The notes under the pieces are model-generated. The model had not been told where the DNA came from. It ran no database searches and saw only the letters and a program-made list of their open reading frames with translations. This document shows, one piece after another, positions 33,626-44,296 of a stretch of 64,000 bases of DNA. Where the stretch lies: assembly GCF_022664535.1 (NCBI RefSeq), contig NZ_JAKUJY010000002.1:244142-308141 (forward strand). Direction: 5' to 3'. The translations under genes and the position numbers were made by a program. Within the stretch, counting starts at the first letter, position 1. Every line of letters begins with the position of its first letter. This DNA is from Sphingobium trunci. Its GTDB lineage: Bacteria > Pseudomonadota > Alphaproteobacteria > Sphingomonadales > Sphingomonadaceae.

Positions 33626-35263
33626 TTAGGCGCGAATGAGCAGCACGTCCACCACCGGTTTCTTGCCCGTCCAGCGCGTTGCCGTGCGGCGCACCGCCAG
33701 CCGTACCCGTTCGCGCAGCGCCTCTTCCTCCTGCGATCCCTTGACGACCGCGCCCACGGCTTCCTCGGCGGCTTCCTCCAGGAATGCGGTCTTGTCTTCC
33801 TCGACCGGCACGCCCTGCGTCCGCAGCGCGGGCGTCCCGATCACCCGGCCCTTGCCGTCCAGCGCCACGGCCACGCTGATCTGTCCATGCAGCGAAATCT
33901 TGCGCCGCTCGTTCATGGTCGATCCGTCCGCGGGCAGGATGACGTCCCCGTCCAGCACCAGCCGCCCGGTCGCCTCATTGCCGATGATCTCCGGCCCGTT
34001 CGGCGCCAGCCTCAGCAGATCGCCATTGGACTGCACGACGGCGCTCGGCACGCCGCTGGCAAGGCCCAGCCGCGCCTGTTCCGCCATATGCCGTCGCTCG
34101 CCATGCACCGGCAGCAGGATCTGCGGCCGCACCCAGCGATACATGGCCTCCAGTTCCGGCCGCCCCGGATGGCCCGACACATGGACCTCCGCCTGGCGAT
34201 CCGTCACCATCAGCACGCCCTTGGCCGCCAGTGCATTCTGGATGCGCCCGATGGCGATCTCATTGCCCGGAATCTGCTTGGAGGAGAAGACGACCATATC
34301 GCCTTCGTCCAGCTTGATCGGATGGCTGTCGAACGCGATCCGGGACAAGGCCGCCCGCGCCTCGCCCTGGCCGCCCGTGGCGATGATCATCACCTCATTA
34401 TGCGGCAACGCCATCGCATCGTCCCAATCGACGGTCGGCGGAAAATCGCTGAGATAGCCTGCGGTTCGCGCGGTCGAGATGATCCGGTCGAGCGACCGCC
34501 CGGCGACGCAGAGCTTGCGTCCCACGGCATTGGCCACCTCACCCAGCGTCTGCAAGCGCGCGGCATTGGATGCAAAGGTCGTGACCAGCACGCGTCCCCT
34601 GGCGCCCCGGATCGTCTGCATCAGCCCTTCGCGCACATCACCTTCGGAACCGCTCGCCTGCGGGTTGAAGACATTGGTGCTGTCGCACACCAGCGCCAGC
34701 ACGCCCTCGTCGCCGATCGCCGTCAGTTCCTCGGGCGTCGAGGGCTGGCCGAGCAGCGGGGTCTCGTCCAGCTTCCAGTCGCCGGTGTGGAACACCTTCC
34801 CATAGGGGGTGTCGATCAGCACCGCATTGCCTTCGGGAATCGAATGGGCCAGCGGCACATAACGGAAGCCGAACGGCCCCAGCGCGAAGCTGCCCTCATT
34901 GTCGATGACGTTCAGTTCGACCTCTTGCGTCAGCCCCTCCTCCTCCAGCTTCTGCCGGATCAGGCCCGCCGTGAACGGGGTCGCATAGAGCGGCACCCCC
35001 AGGTCCGCCGCCAGATAGGGGATGGCGCCGATATGGTCCTCATGCCCATGGGTCAGCACGATGCCGAGCAGGTCGTCCTTGCGCTCCTCGATAAAGGCGA
35101 GGTCCGGCAGCACCAGCTCCACGCCGGGATAGGCCGGATCGGCAAAGGTCAGGCCCAGATCGACCATCACCCATTTGCCCTGACAACCGTAGAGATTGAC
35201 GTTCATGCCGATCTCCCCCGACCCGCCAAGGGCCAGGAAGATCAGCTCATTTCCAGGTATCAT
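33626..35263 (-). CDS. rnj: Ribonuclease J
   Basis: 545 aa metallo-beta-lactamase/beta-CASP nuclease. The zinc motif [10 protein letters not shown] is at residues 71-80 with HxHxDH complete; further motifs [12 protein letters not shown] and [12 protein letters not shown] follow, and [11 protein letters not shown] is the beta-CASP His motif. It has 5'-3' exo- and endonuclease activity in RNA turnover and rRNA maturation. It overlaps coaX by 4 bp. Confidence 0.95.
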   Translation of the reverse strand: MIPGNELIFLALGGSGEIGMNVNLYGCQGKWVMVDLGLTFADPAYPGVELVLPDLAFIEERKDDLLGIVLTHGHEDHIGAIPYLAADLGVPLYATPFTAGLIRQKLEEEGLTQEVELNVIDNEGSFALGPFGFRYVPLAHSIPEGNAVLIDTPYGKVFHTGDWKLDETPLLGQPSTPEELTAIGDEGVLALVCDSTNVFNPQASGSEGDVREGLMQTIRGARGRVLVTTFASNAARLQTLGEVANAVGRKLCVAGRSLDRIISTARTAGYLSDFPPTVDWDDAMALPHNEVMIIATGGQGEARAALSRIAFDSHPIKLDEGDMVVFSSKQIPGNEIAIGRIQNALAAKGVLMVTDRQAEVHVSGHPGRPELEAMYRWVRPQILLPVHGERRHMAEQARLGLASGVPSAVVQSNGDLLRLAPNGPEIIGNEATGRLVLDGDVILPADGSTMNERRKISLHGQISVAVALDGKGRVIGTPALRTQGVPVEEDKTAFLEEAAEEAVGAVVKGSQEEEALRERVRLAVRRTATRWTGKKPVVDVLLIRA

Positions 35264-36042
35264 TCTGTTTTCAAACTCCGTTCATACAGCAATGCGAGGC
35301 CCAGGATCGTCAGATCGGGCGCGATCGCATCGAAAATATCGCTATTCTCGTCGAAGAGGACGGCCAGTCCCCCCGTCGAAATCACTTTGGCGGGGCGGCC
35401 GATTTCCGCGCGCATGCGGGCCACCAGCCCCTCCATCATCGCCACATAGCCCCAGAAGACGCCGATATGCATCGCGTCCGCCGTGGTGCGGCCGATCACC
35501 GACCGGTTCTCCGGCGGCTCGATCGCGATCTTGGGCAGCTTGGCCGCCGCCGCGACCAGCGCGTCCAGCGACAGGTTGATGCCCGGCGCGATGATGCCGC
35601 CCTTGTAGGCGCCATGATAATCGATCACGTCGAAGGTCGTCGCCGTGCCGAAGTCGATGACGATCAGATCGCCTTCATACAGATGGTGGGCGGCGATGGC
35701 ATTTACAACCCGGTCCGCGCCGACCGAGGCCGGTTCATCCACGTCCAGCGCGACGCCCCATTCCACCGGCGCCTGCCCCGCGACGAGCGGCGTCGTCTTG
35801 AAATATTTTTCCGCCAGCACCTGAAGATTGTGGAGCGCACGCGGCACGACGGTCGCGATGATGACCGCCTCCACATCGGCGATCCTGTATCCCTCCAGCG
35901 TCAGCAACTGGTTCAGCCAGACCGCATATTCGTCCGCCGTGCGTCGCGGATCGGTGGCGATCCGCCAGCGCGAGCGGATTTCCCGTCCTTCGAGCAGCGC
36001 AAAAACCACATTGGTGTTACCCGCGTCGATCGCGAGAAGCAT
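35260..36042 (-). CDS. coaX: Type III pantothenate kinase
   Basis: 260 aa. The N-terminal phosphate motif [13 protein letters not shown], the GADRVVNA segment, and [15 protein letters not shown] identify the CoaX family (ASKHA fold). It phosphorylates pantothenate, the first step of CoA synthesis. It starts 15 bp after birA and overlaps rnj (ATGA). No second pantothenate kinase is in view. Confidence 0.95.
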   Translation of the reverse strand: MLLAIDAGNTNVVFALLEGREIRSRWRIATDPRRTADEYAVWLNQLLTLEGYRIADVEAVIIATVVPRALHNLQVLAEKYFKTTPLVAGQAPVEWGVALDVDEPASVGADRVVNAIAAHHLYEGDLIVIDFGTATTFDVIDYHGAYKGGIIAPGINLSLDALVAAAAKLPKIAIEPPENRSVIGRTTADAMHIGVFWGYVAMMEGLVARMRAEIGRPAKVISTGGLAVLFDENSDIFDAIAPDLTILGLALLYERSLKTE

Positions 36043-36057
36043 GGCCGGTCCCCGATT

Positions 36058-36765
36058 TCAAATGAGAAGGATATCGCCGGCATGAATGGCACGGCTCTGC
36101 CCGTTCGCCAAGCGCAGGATCAGCATGCCCTGCCGGTCGAGCGTGTCGAACGTGCCCTCGACGATCTCGCCATCGGGTTGCACCACGCGCATCGACGTGC
36201 CGGACGGATGGGCATTCAGCAGCCAGTGCGCCCGCACCGGTTCCAGCCCCTGCGCCCGCCAGACCGCGAGCCAATGCGCGAAAAGCTGGGCCAGCCGTTC
36301 CAGCAGCGCGCCCGCTTCCGCCTCCGTCGCGCCCTGCGCGAACAGGCTTGTCACCGGGCGATCCAGTCCTTCGGGATGGCTGGTCACGTTGATGCCGATG
36401 CCGACGACGATCGCATCGCCCGATCGCTCCAGCAGGATGCCCGCTATCTTCGCGCCGTCGACCAGCACATCATTGGGCCATTTGATCCGCGCCTGCCCGT
36501 CGCAGAGGGGGGCGACCAGCGCATGGACGGCATTGGCCGCCACCAGCGCCAGACTATGCGGCAGGGGATCGTTCGGGTTCAGCCGAACCACGGTCGAGCA
36601 ATAGAGATTGCCGCCTACCGACTCCCAGGTCCGCCCCATCCGGCCGCGCCCGCCCGTCTGCCGACCGGCGCGCAGCCATGTGCCTTCGGAAACGCCCTGC
36701 TCCACCATGGCCAGCATGTCGGCGTTGGTGGAGCCGGTCTCCTCGACGAAGCGGATGTCGCTCAG
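36058..36765 (-). CDS. birA: Biotin--[acetyl-CoA-carboxylase] ligase
   Basis: Catalytic domain only, without a DNA-binding helix-turn-helix. The biotin loop GRQTGGRGRMGRTW and IKWPNDVLVDGAKIAGIL are clear. The first ATG is 36717, but it would remove the conserved ETGSTNAD segment that belongs to the biotin-binding site. In frame between the previous stop (36801) and that ATG there is no ATG, GTG or TTG, only CTG at 36765, which overlaps the nuoN stop as CTGA. I therefore extend the gene to CTG 36765 (235 aa). If the CTG is not used, the protein is 219 aa. Confidence 0.85.
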   Translation of the reverse strand: MSDIRFVEETGSTNADMLAMVEQGVSEGTWLRAGRQTGGRGRMGRTWESVGGNLYCSTVVRLNPNDPLPHSLALVAANAVHALVAPLCDGQARIKWPNDVLVDGAKIAGILLERSGDAIVVGIGINVTSHPEGLDRPVTSLFAQGATEAEAGALLERLAQLFAHWLAVWRAQGLEPVRAHWLLNAHPSGTSMRVVQPDGEIVEGTFDTLDRQGMLILRLANGQSRAIHAGDILLI

Positions 36766-38198
36766 AACAGCGACGCCGCTGCCGCCGCGCTCACCTTGTC
36801 AAGCATCGGGTTCAGCAGATAGCCGAAGACGATGACCGCGGCGCAGGCCGTCAGGATGATATTCTCGACCGCCCCGCCGCGCGCTTCATAGGCGTCGGCA
36901 GGTTCGTCGAAATACATCGTCTTGATGATCTTGAGATAATAGAAGGCGCCGATCACCGAAGCCGCGATGCCGAAGGCCGCCAGAGCCGTCAGCCCCGCCG
37001 CCACCGCCGCATCGAACACCAGGAACTTGGCCCAGAAACCGAAGAGCGGCGGGATACCGGCCATGGAGAACATGAAGATGGCCAGCGCCGCCGCCAGCCC
37101 CTTGCGCGAACGCGACAGCCCTGCAAGGCTCGCGATCGTCTCGACCGGCTTGCCGTCCGCATCGCGCATCTGCAGGATGCAGGCGAACGCGCCGATGGTC
37201 ATCACGACATAGATCGCCATGTAGCTCATCGTGCCCGCCACGCCGGCAGGGGTCCCCGCCGCCAGGCCGATCAGCGCGAAGCCGACATTGTTGATCGAGG
37301 AATAGGCCATCAGGCGCTTGATGTTGGTCTGGCCGATAGCCGCGACCGCACCGAACAGGATCGACGCCAGCGCCACGAAGATCACGATCTGCTGCCAGTC
37401 CAGCCCGGCCGGACCCAGCGCCTCGATCGCCACGCGGACGGTCAGGCCCATCGCCGCGACCTTGGGCGCGCTGGCGAAGAAGGTCGTCACCGGCGTCGGC
37501 GCGCCTTCATAGACATCGGGCGTCCACATGTGGAACGGCACGGCGCTGATCTTGAAGGCAAGGCCCGCCAGCACGAACACCAGGCCGAACAGCTCGCCCT
37601 TCGACACGCCGTCGCCCAACGCGACCGCGATGCCGTCGAAGCTGGTGCCGCCGGTGAAGCCGTAGAGCAGCGAAATGCCGTAGAGCAGGATGCCGCTCGC
37701 CAGCGAACCGAGGACGAAATATTTGAGGCCCGCTTCGGACGAGCGATCGTCCTGCCGCATGAAGCTTGCCAGCACATAGGAGGCAAGGCTGTTCATTTCG
37801 AGGCCGACATAGAGCGTCAACATGTCGCCCGCCGACACCATCATCCCCATGCCGATGGCAGCAAAGAGGATCAGGATCGGATATTCGGGGCGCAGCGCGC
37901 CGCCGGTGACGAAATAGCGCGGTGCCAGCAGGATCGCCGCCGCCGCCGCGCCATAGATCAGCGCCTTGGCAAAGACAGAGAAGGCATCGGCCCACACCAG
38001 CCCGTCAAAGGCCACCGGCCCATGGGCCAGCGACGTCGAGAGCGTCAGCCCGGCAACGGCCAGCGTCGCGACCGACAGCCAGTTGACCAGCCGGGTGGTG
38101 CCGTCGCCGCCAAAAGCCGCGATCAGCATCAGGATCAGGCCGCCAGCCGTCAGTACCAGCTCCGGCAGGACCGCCAGAAGGGAAGCGTTATCAATCAT
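36762..38198 (-). CDS. nuoN: NADH-quinone oxidoreductase subunit N
   Basis: 478 aa polytopic antiporter-like subunit. Conserved charged residues in helices include the K in FLYGFTGGTSFDG-adjacent FKISAVPFHMWTPDVYEGAP and AYSSINNVGFALIG. It is one of three proton-pumping antiporter-like subunits in the membrane arm. It ends in CTGA overlapping birA and touches nuoM at 38198. Confidence 0.96.
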   Translation of the reverse strand: MIDNASLLAVLPELVLTAGGLILMLIAAFGGDGTTRLVNWLSVATLAVAGLTLSTSLAHGPVAFDGLVWADAFSVFAKALIYGAAAAAILLAPRYFVTGGALRPEYPILILFAAIGMGMMVSAGDMLTLYVGLEMNSLASYVLASFMRQDDRSSEAGLKYFVLGSLASGILLYGISLLYGFTGGTSFDGIAVALGDGVSKGELFGLVFVLAGLAFKISAVPFHMWTPDVYEGAPTPVTTFFASAPKVAAMGLTVRVAIEALGPAGLDWQQIVIFVALASILFGAVAAIGQTNIKRLMAYSSINNVGFALIGLAAGTPAGVAGTMSYMAIYVVMTIGAFACILQMRDADGKPVETIASLAGLSRSRKGLAAALAIFMFSMAGIPPLFGFWAKFLVFDAAVAAGLTALAAFGIAASVIGAFYYLKIIKTMYFDEPADAYEARGGAVENIILTACAAVIVFGYLLNPMLDKVSAAAAASLF

Positions 38199-39751
38199 CA
38201 GTGCGCCTCCCCGTGCGCGGGTGCTTCTTCGTGATGGGCCTCAGCGGCCGGAATGGCCGGACCCATCTTGATCCTGGAATCTCCCGCCGGAGCGGCGGAG
38301 GCGATGCGCGCTTCCAGCGCGCGGATGTCGGAACGCATGGGTGCGAGGAAGCTCTCTGGATAGATGCCCATCCACAGCACCGCAGCGGCGATCGGCGCCA
38401 GCAGCCAGACTTCCCGCATCGACAGGTCGGGCATGGCCGCCGCGTCGGCATTCTTCTGCTCGCCGTAACAGATGCGGCGATAGAGATATAGCATATAAGC
38501 CGCGCCCAGGATGATGCCCGTGGTGCAGACCAGCGCCACCCAGCTCGACGCCTGGTAAACGCCCATGAGCGACAGGAATTCGCCGACGAAGTTGCTGGTG
38601 CCCGGCAGACCCACCGACGCCATGGTGAACAGCATGAACAGCACCGCATATTTCGGCATGTTGATGCTGAGGCCGCCATAGCGGGCAATCTCGCGGGTGT
38701 GCAGGCGGTCATAGATGACGCCGACACAGAGGAACAGCGCGCCCGACACCAGGCCATGGCCCAGCATCACCATCATCGCGCCTTCGATGCCCGCCTGGTT
38801 GAAGGCGAACAGGCCGACGGTGACGATCGCCATATGCGCAACCGACGAATAGGCGATCAGCTTCTTCATGTCCGACTGAACGAGGGCGACGAGGCTGGTA
38901 TAGACCACCGCGACCATCGACAGGCCCCAGACCAGCGGCGCGAGTTGCGCCGAGGCTTCCGGGAACATCGGCAGCGAGAAGCGGATGAAGCCATAGCCAC
39001 CCATCTTCAGCAGCACGCCCGCCAGAATGACGGACCCCGCGGTCGGCGCCTGAACGTGCGCGTCGGGCAGCCAGGTGTGGACCGGCCACATCGGCATCTT
39101 CACCGCGAAGCTGGCGAAGAAGGCCAGCCACAGCCAGGTCTGGATCTTCGGATCGAAATGATAGGCCATCAGCGTCGGGATGTCGGTCGTGCCCGCTTCA
39201 TGCACCATCCACATCATCGCGATCAGCATCAGCACCGATCCAAGCAACGTGTAGAGGAAGAATTTGTAAGACGCGTAGATGCGATCGGCGCCACCCCAGA
39301 TGCCGATGATGAGGTACATCGGGATCAGGCCGGCTTCGAACATGATGTAGAAGAGGTAGAGATCCTGCGCCGTGAAGACGCCGATCATCAGCACCTCCAT
39401 GAACAGGAACGCCGCCATATATTCGCCGACGCGCTTTTCGATCGCCAGCCAGCTGGCCCCGATGCAGATCGGCATCAGGAAGACGGTGAGCATGATGAGC
39501 ATCAGCGCGATGCCGTCGATGCCCAGCGCCCAGGCGAAGCGTCCGAAGATCGGCGCATATTCCTGGAACTGCCACTGGGCGGCGCCCGCCGACTGGTCGA
39601 AATGCGCCCAGAGCAGGATGCCCAGCACCAGATCGACCAGCGTCGCCACCAGCGCGATCAGACGCGCCTGACTGGCACCTGCGTAGAGACAGGCGATGGC
39701 CCCCGCCATCGGCACTGCCATCATCAGGGAAAGGATGGGGAAGCCGTCCAT
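38198..39751 (-). CDS. nuoM: NADH-quinone oxidoreductase subunit M
   Basis: 517 aa, about 14 helices. The family segments [20 protein letters not shown] and [17 protein letters not shown] [17 protein letters not shown] mark the antiporter-like core. It is a proton-pumping membrane-arm subunit. Start and stop codons overlap with nuoL and nuoN by one base. The C-terminal tail is hydrophilic and His/Ala-rich ([12 protein letters not shown]). Confidence 0.96.
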   Translation of the reverse strand: MDGFPILSLMMAVPMAGAIACLYAGASQARLIALVATLVDLVLGILLWAHFDQSAGAAQWQFQEYAPIFGRFAWALGIDGIALMLIMLTVFLMPICIGASWLAIEKRVGEYMAAFLFMEVLMIGVFTAQDLYLFYIMFEAGLIPMYLIIGIWGGADRIYASYKFFLYTLLGSVLMLIAMMWMVHEAGTTDIPTLMAYHFDPKIQTWLWLAFFASFAVKMPMWPVHTWLPDAHVQAPTAGSVILAGVLLKMGGYGFIRFSLPMFPEASAQLAPLVWGLSMVAVVYTSLVALVQSDMKKLIAYSSVAHMAIVTVGLFAFNQAGIEGAMMVMLGHGLVSGALFLCVGVIYDRLHTREIARYGGLSINMPKYAVLFMLFTMASVGLPGTSNFVGEFLSLMGVYQASSWVALVCTTGIILGAAYMLYLYRRICYGEQKNADAAAMPDLSMREVWLLAPIAAAVLWMGIYPESFLAPMRSDIRALEARIASAAPAGDSRIKMGPAIPAAEAHHEEAPAHGEAH

Positions 39752-41814
39752 TATCGTGTCATCGCCCAGGTTGCAGCCGCGGCGAGGCCAATCAGCATCA
39801 CCAGCGCGTAAGTGTAGAGGTAGCCGGACTGAAGCCGACGGGTGACTTTATTGCCCTGCACGACCAGCGCGGCCAGACCGTTGGGCCCGAAGCGGTCGAT
39901 GAAGCCGACGTCACCGAACTTCCAGAAGAAGCGGCCGATGGCGAAGGCAGGCCTGACGAACAGGACATGATAGAGTTCGTCGAAATACCATTTGTTGAGC
40001 AGGAACTGGTAGAGAACGCCGAAGGTGGCGACGAAACGCCGCGGCCAGTCGGTGAATTTGAGATAGGCCAGCATCGCGATCACGAGGCCGGTCAGCATCA
40101 CCGTGAACGGACCGAACTTGACCCAGGTCGGCACTTCATGCGCCGCGTGCATCAGGTGGCTGTCGAACGCCAGGGCGCCCTTCCAGAACTCGATGCCGCC
40201 CTCCGGGCCGATGAACTGGTCGTGGAAGGCGAAACCGGCGAACACCGCGCCCAGGCTCAATACCACCAGCGGCAGCAGCATGACCCAGGGGCTTTCATGC
40301 GGATGATAGCCTGCCGTGCCGGTCAGTTCATGGCCGTGAGGGCCATGATCGTCATGACCATGCGCATGGGCGTCGTGACCATGGCCGTCCTCTTCATCCG
40401 CCGCCTCATGATGGCCATGGACCGCATGCTGGATATGCTCCGAAGCGGCCCAGCGCGGCTTGCCGAAGAAGGTCAGGAACACCAGTCGCCAGGAATAGAA
40501 GCTGGTGAGCAGCGCCGCGAACACGCCGACCAGATAGGCGCCCACGCCCGCACCGCCCGAAGCATAGGCCGCTTCGAGAATGCCGTCCTTCGAATAGAAG
40601 CCCGCGAAGCCGACGCCGACGAGCGGCAGGCCGACGCCGGTGATGGCCAGCGTGCCCAGCGTCATCGTCCAGAAGGTGATCGGTATCTCCTTCCTGAGGC
40701 CGCCATAATAACGCATGTCCTGTTCATGGTGCATCGCATGGATGACCGAACCGGCGCCCAGGAACAGCAGGGCCTTGAAGAAGGCATGGGTGAAAAGGTG
40801 GAACATCGCCGCGCCATAGGCGCCGACACCCGCCGCGAAGAACATATAGCCCAGCTGCGAGCAGGTCGAATAGGCGATCACGCGCTTGATGTCGTTCTGC
40901 ACCGTGCCCACGGTCGCCGCGAACAGACAGGTCGCCGCCCCGATGAAGGTCACGAAATGCAGCGCCGTAGGCGAGGTTTCGAACATCGGCGACAGGCGGC
41001 ACACCATGAACACGCCTGCGGTCACCATGGTCGCCGCGTGGATCAGCGCCGACACCGGGGTCGGGCCTTCCATTGCGTCCGGCAGCCAGGTGTGGAGGCC
41101 AAGCTGCGCCGACTTGCCCATCGCGCCGACGAACAGCAGCAGGCAAAGCACGGTCATGGTGTCGAAACGATGGCCCAGGAAGCCGATGGTCGAACCGGCC
41201 ATGGACGGCGCGGCGGCCAGAATTTCCGGGATCGAGATGGTGTTGAACACCAGATAGGTGCCGAAAATGCCCATCATGAAGCCAAGGTCGCCGACGCGGT
41301 TGACGACGAACGCCTTGATCGCGGCGGCGTTTGCGCTTGGCTTGCGGAACCAGAAACCGATCAACAGGTAGGATGCCAGGCCCACGCCTTCCCAGCCGAA
41401 GAACATCTGCAGCAGATTGTTCGCCGTCACGAGCATCAGCATCGCGAAGGTGAAGAGCGACAGATAGGCGAAGAAGCGCGGCTGGTCCGGCTCCTCCTCC
41501 ATATAGCCCCACGAATAAAGGTGGACGAGGCTCGACACGCTGGTGATGACCACCAGCATGACCGCCGTCATGGTGTCAACGCGCAGCGCCCATTGGGCGT
41601 CGAAGCTGCCCGACTGGATCCAGGTGAACACGGGCGCCACATGAGGCTCTGCATGACCGGTCAGGAAGCTGAGGAAGATCGGCCAGCTCATGGCGCAGGA
41701 GGCAAAGAGCGCGCCGGTGGTGACGATCTTCGCGGGCAGCTTGCCCAGGGCCTTGTTGCCAAGGCCGGCGATGGCAGCAGCCAGCAACGGGAGAAGGACG
41801 ATAAGCTGGATCAT
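39751..41814 (-). CDS. nuoL: NADH-quinone oxidoreductase subunit L (with His-rich loop)
   Basis: 687 aa, longer than the 613 aa of E. coli. The antiporter-like core ([37 protein letters not shown]) is normal, followed by the long lateral helix and last membrane helix. Extra length comes in part from a histidine-rich hydrophilic loop at residues about 458-502 ([18 protein letters not shown] and flanks, 15 His in 48 residues). The rest of the subunit is typical. It overlaps nuoM by one base and follows nuoK by 6 bp. Confidence 0.96.
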   Translation of the reverse strand: MIQLIVLLPLLAAAIAGLGNKALGKLPAKIVTTGALFASCAMSWPIFLSFLTGHAEPHVAPVFTWIQSGSFDAQWALRVDTMTAVMLVVITSVSSLVHLYSWGYMEEEPDQPRFFAYLSLFTFAMLMLVTANNLLQMFFGWEGVGLASYLLIGFWFRKPSANAAAIKAFVVNRVGDLGFMMGIFGTYLVFNTISIPEILAAAPSMAGSTIGFLGHRFDTMTVLCLLLFVGAMGKSAQLGLHTWLPDAMEGPTPVSALIHAATMVTAGVFMVCRLSPMFETSPTALHFVTFIGAATCLFAATVGTVQNDIKRVIAYSTCSQLGYMFFAAGVGAYGAAMFHLFTHAFFKALLFLGAGSVIHAMHHEQDMRYYGGLRKEIPITFWTMTLGTLAITGVGLPLVGVGFAGFYSKDGILEAAYASGGAGVGAYLVGVFAALLTSFYSWRLVFLTFFGKPRWAASEHIQHAVHGHHEAADEEDGHGHDAHAHGHDDHGPHGHELTGTAGYHPHESPWVMLLPLVVLSLGAVFAGFAFHDQFIGPEGGIEFWKGALAFDSHLMHAAHEVPTWVKFGPFTVMLTGLVIAMLAYLKFTDWPRRFVATFGVLYQFLLNKWYFDELYHVLFVRPAFAIGRFFWKFGDVGFIDRFGPNGLAALVVQGNKVTRRLQSGYLYTYALVMLIGLAAAATWAMTR

Positions 41815-41820
41815 CGAGCT

Positions 41821-42126
41821 TTAGCCCTTCATCCGGTTGACATCGTCGACGGCGATGGTGCCGCGACCACGGAAGTAAATGACGAGGATGGCAAGGCCGA
41901 TGGCCGCCTCACCCGCAGCGACGGTCAGCACGAACATGCTGAACACCTGGCCCACCAGATCGCCCAGGAAGGCGCTGAAGGCGACAAGGTTGATGTTCAC
42001 GCTCAAAAGGATCAGCTCGATCGCCATCAGGATGATGATGACATTCTTGCGATTGATGAAGATGCCCAGCACGCCCATCACGAAGAGGATCGCGCTGACC
42101 ACCATATAATGCTGAAGGCCGATCAC
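41821..42126 (-). CDS. nuoK: NADH-quinone oxidoreductase subunit K
   Basis: 101 aa with three membrane helices. The conserved buried glutamates are in [15 protein letters not shown] and [13 protein letters not shown], both needed for proton transfer. It overlaps nuoJ by 4 bp. Length is exactly that of the family. Confidence 0.96.
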   Translation of the reverse strand: MIGLQHYMVVSAILFVMGVLGIFINRKNVIIILMAIELILLSVNINLVAFSAFLGDLVGQVFSMFVLTVAAGEAAIGLAILVIYFRGRGTIAVDDVNRMKG

Positions 42127-42734
42127 AGCTCCACCCCCTGCCCTACGGGCTGATTGACGTTACGCACCGCATCCTGCGGACGGCGGCGGTTCTGGCGGGC
42201 GATATTCTGGCCGCGCACGCCGCCACGGGCCCGATGGGTCAGCACGATGGCGCCGATCATCGCGACCAGCAGGACGATGCCCGCCGCTTCGAACAGGAAG
42301 ATATAGCGGGTGTAGAGCAGCGCACCGATCGCCTGGATGTTGGAAAGCTCCGGTTTCACCGGCGCGGCGCGCTGCGCCATCTCGATGGGACCGGCGCTCC
42401 AGAGGCCAATGCCCAGCACGATCTCGGCCAGCAGCACCAGCGCGATCAGCAGCCCGAAGGGCAGATAATCGACGAAACCGGCGCGCAGCTCCGCGAAATC
42501 GATGTCCAGCATCATGACCACGAACAGGAACAGCACGGCGACCGCCCCCACATAGACGATGACCAGCAGCATCGCGATGAATTCGGCGCGCAGCAGGACC
42601 ATCAGCCCCGCCGCGTTGAAGAAGGCGAGGATCAGCCACAGCACCGAATGAACCGGATTGCGCGACAGGATCGTCAGCGCGCCGCTGCACACCACGATCG
42701 CGGCGAACAGGTAAAAGGCGAAGACATGTATCAC
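42123..42734 (-). CDS. nuoJ: NADH-quinone oxidoreductase subunit J
   Basis: 203 aa with five membrane helices. The [18 protein letters not shown] segment is the pi-bulge helix TM3 diagnostic of NuoJ. A basic C-terminal tail ([18 protein letters not shown]) follows the last helix. It overlaps nuoK by 4 bp and is 30 bp after nuoI. Confidence 0.95.
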   Translation of the reverse strand: MIHVFAFYLFAAIVVCSGALTILSRNPVHSVLWLILAFFNAAGLMVLLRAEFIAMLLVIVYVGAVAVLFLFVVMMLDIDFAELRAGFVDYLPFGLLIALVLLAEIVLGIGLWSAGPIEMAQRAAPVKPELSNIQAIGALLYTRYIFLFEAAGIVLLVAMIGAIVLTHRARGGVRGQNIARQNRRRPQDAVRNVNQPVGQGVEL

Positions 42735-42764
42735 AGGTCTGTATATCCCTCTGGCGGCTGCGGC

Positions 42765-43250
42765 TTAACGGTACGGCGCATCGGCGGCAAGGTTCGCGGC
42801 AATCGCCCGCTCCCACTTGTCGCCATTTTCAAGAAGCTTGGCCTTGTCGTAGATCAGCTCCTCGCGCGTCTCGGTGGCGAATTCGAAGTTCGGACCCTCG
42901 ACGATCGCATCCACCGGGCAGGCTTCCTGGCAGAAGCCGCAATAGATGCACTTGGTCATGTCGATGTCGTAGCGCGTCGTCCGGCGGCTGCCATCGTCGC
43001 GCGGCTGCGCTTCGATGGTGATCGCCTGGGCGGGGCAGATCGCCTCGCACAGCTTGCACGCGATGCAGCGCTCTTCCCCGTTGGGATAGCGGCGCAGCGC
43101 ATGTTCACCCCGGAACCGCGGCGAAATCGGGTTCTTCTCATAGGGATAGTTGATGGTCGCCTTGGGCTTGAAGAAATACTTCAGCGTCAACCAATGCGCC
43201 TTCACAAACTCCCAGAGGGTGAAGGATTTGACATAATAGCCGAGGCTCAT
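42765..43250 (-). CDS. nuoI: NADH-quinone oxidoreductase subunit I (2x[4Fe-4S])
   Basis: 161 aa from ATG 43250, which overlaps the nuoH stop (ATGA); the longer frame is inside nuoH. Two complete ferredoxin motifs, [12 protein letters not shown] and [12 protein letters not shown], bind clusters N6a and N6b. It carries electrons from NuoG to NuoB. Length is normal for the alphaproteobacterial subunit. Confidence 0.96.
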   Translation of the reverse strand: MSLGYYVKSFTLWEFVKAHWLTLKYFFKPKATINYPYEKNPISPRFRGEHALRRYPNGEERCIACKLCEAICPAQAITIEAQPRDDGSRRTTRYDIDMTKCIYCGFCQEACPVDAIVEGPNFEFATETREELIYDKAKLLENGDKWERAIAANLAADAPYR

Positions 43251-44296
43251 TGAGCGCCTCCGTAACGCGTGAACATGAGGAAGCCCGAAACCAGGAAGAC
43301 GAACAGCAGCGAGGTCGGCAGGAAGATCTTCCAGCCCAGCCGCATCAGCTGGTCGTAACGGTAGCGGGGCACCGTCGCCTTCACCCAGGAGAAGACGAAG
43401 AAGAAGAAGGCGAGCTTCAGCAGGAACCAGATGATCCCCGGCACCAGATAGAGCGGCGCCCAGTCGAACGGCGGCAGATATCCGCCCCAGAACAGGATGG
43501 CGTTCAAACCGCACATCAGGATCACGTTGGCATATTCGCCGAGCCAGAAGAGGGCGAACGCCATGGACGAATATTCGGTCTGGTAACCCGCGACCAGTTC
43601 CGATTCCGCTTCGGTGAGGTCGAAGGGTGCGCGCGCGGTTTCCGCCATGGCCGAGATCAGGAACATGATCGCCATCGGGAAGAGCAGCGGGTTGAACCCA
43701 TTGCCGTTCAGGAAGCCATAATAGCCCTTCTGGCTTTCGACGATCGCCGAGATGTTGAAGCTGCCCGCCCAGAGCACCACGGTGATGAGGATGAAGCCGA
43801 TCGAGACTTCATAGCTGATCATCTGCGCGCTGGCGCGGATCGCCGAATAGAAGGGATATTTGGAGTTGGACGCCCAACCCGAGAGCACCACGCCATAGAC
43901 GCCGAGCGAACTGATCGCGAGGATGTAGAGCAGGCCGACATTGATGTTGGCCAGCACCACGCCCACCTGGAACGGGATCACCGCCCAGGCCATCAGCGCG
44001 ACGGTGAAGGTGATGATCGGCGCGATCAGGAACAACGCCCGGTTGGACGCAGACGGGATGATGGTTTCCTGCAGGAAAACCTTGGCACCGTCCGCGAAGG
44101 ACTGGAGCAGACCGAAGGGACCGACCACGTTGGGACCACGGCGCAGGGCCATGGCCGCCCAGATCTTGCGGTCCACATAGATGATCATCGCGACCGCCAG
44201 CATCAGCGGCAGCGCGATCAGCAAAATGCCGATGATCGTCGAAAGCAGCCACGCCCCTTCATAGGGCAGGCCCAGATTGTTGAAGAAAGCGGTCAC
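43247..44296 (-). CDS. nuoH: NADH-quinone oxidoreductase subunit H
   Basis: 349 aa from GTG 44296, which overlaps the nuoG stop as GTGA. Eight helices; the quinone-chamber loop motifs [19 protein letters not shown] and [17 protein letters not shown] are intact. It forms the quinone-binding link between the peripheral and membrane arms. A longer frame upstream lies inside nuoG. Confidence 0.96.
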   Translation of the reverse strand: MTAFFNNLGLPYEGAWLLSTIIGILLIALPLMLAVAMIIYVDRKIWAAMALRRGPNVVGPFGLLQSFADGAKVFLQETIIPSASNRALFLIAPIITFTVALMAWAVIPFQVGVVLANINVGLLYILAISSLGVYGVVLSGWASNSKYPFYSAIRASAQMISYEVSIGFILITVVLWAGSFNISAIVESQKGYYGFLNGNGFNPLLFPMAIMFLISAMAETARAPFDLTEAESELVAGYQTEYSSMAFALFWLGEYANVILMCGLNAILFWGGYLPPFDWAPLYLVPGIIWFLLKLAFFFFVFSWVKATVPRYRYDQLMRLGWKIFLPTSLLFVFLVSGFLMFTRYGGAQ

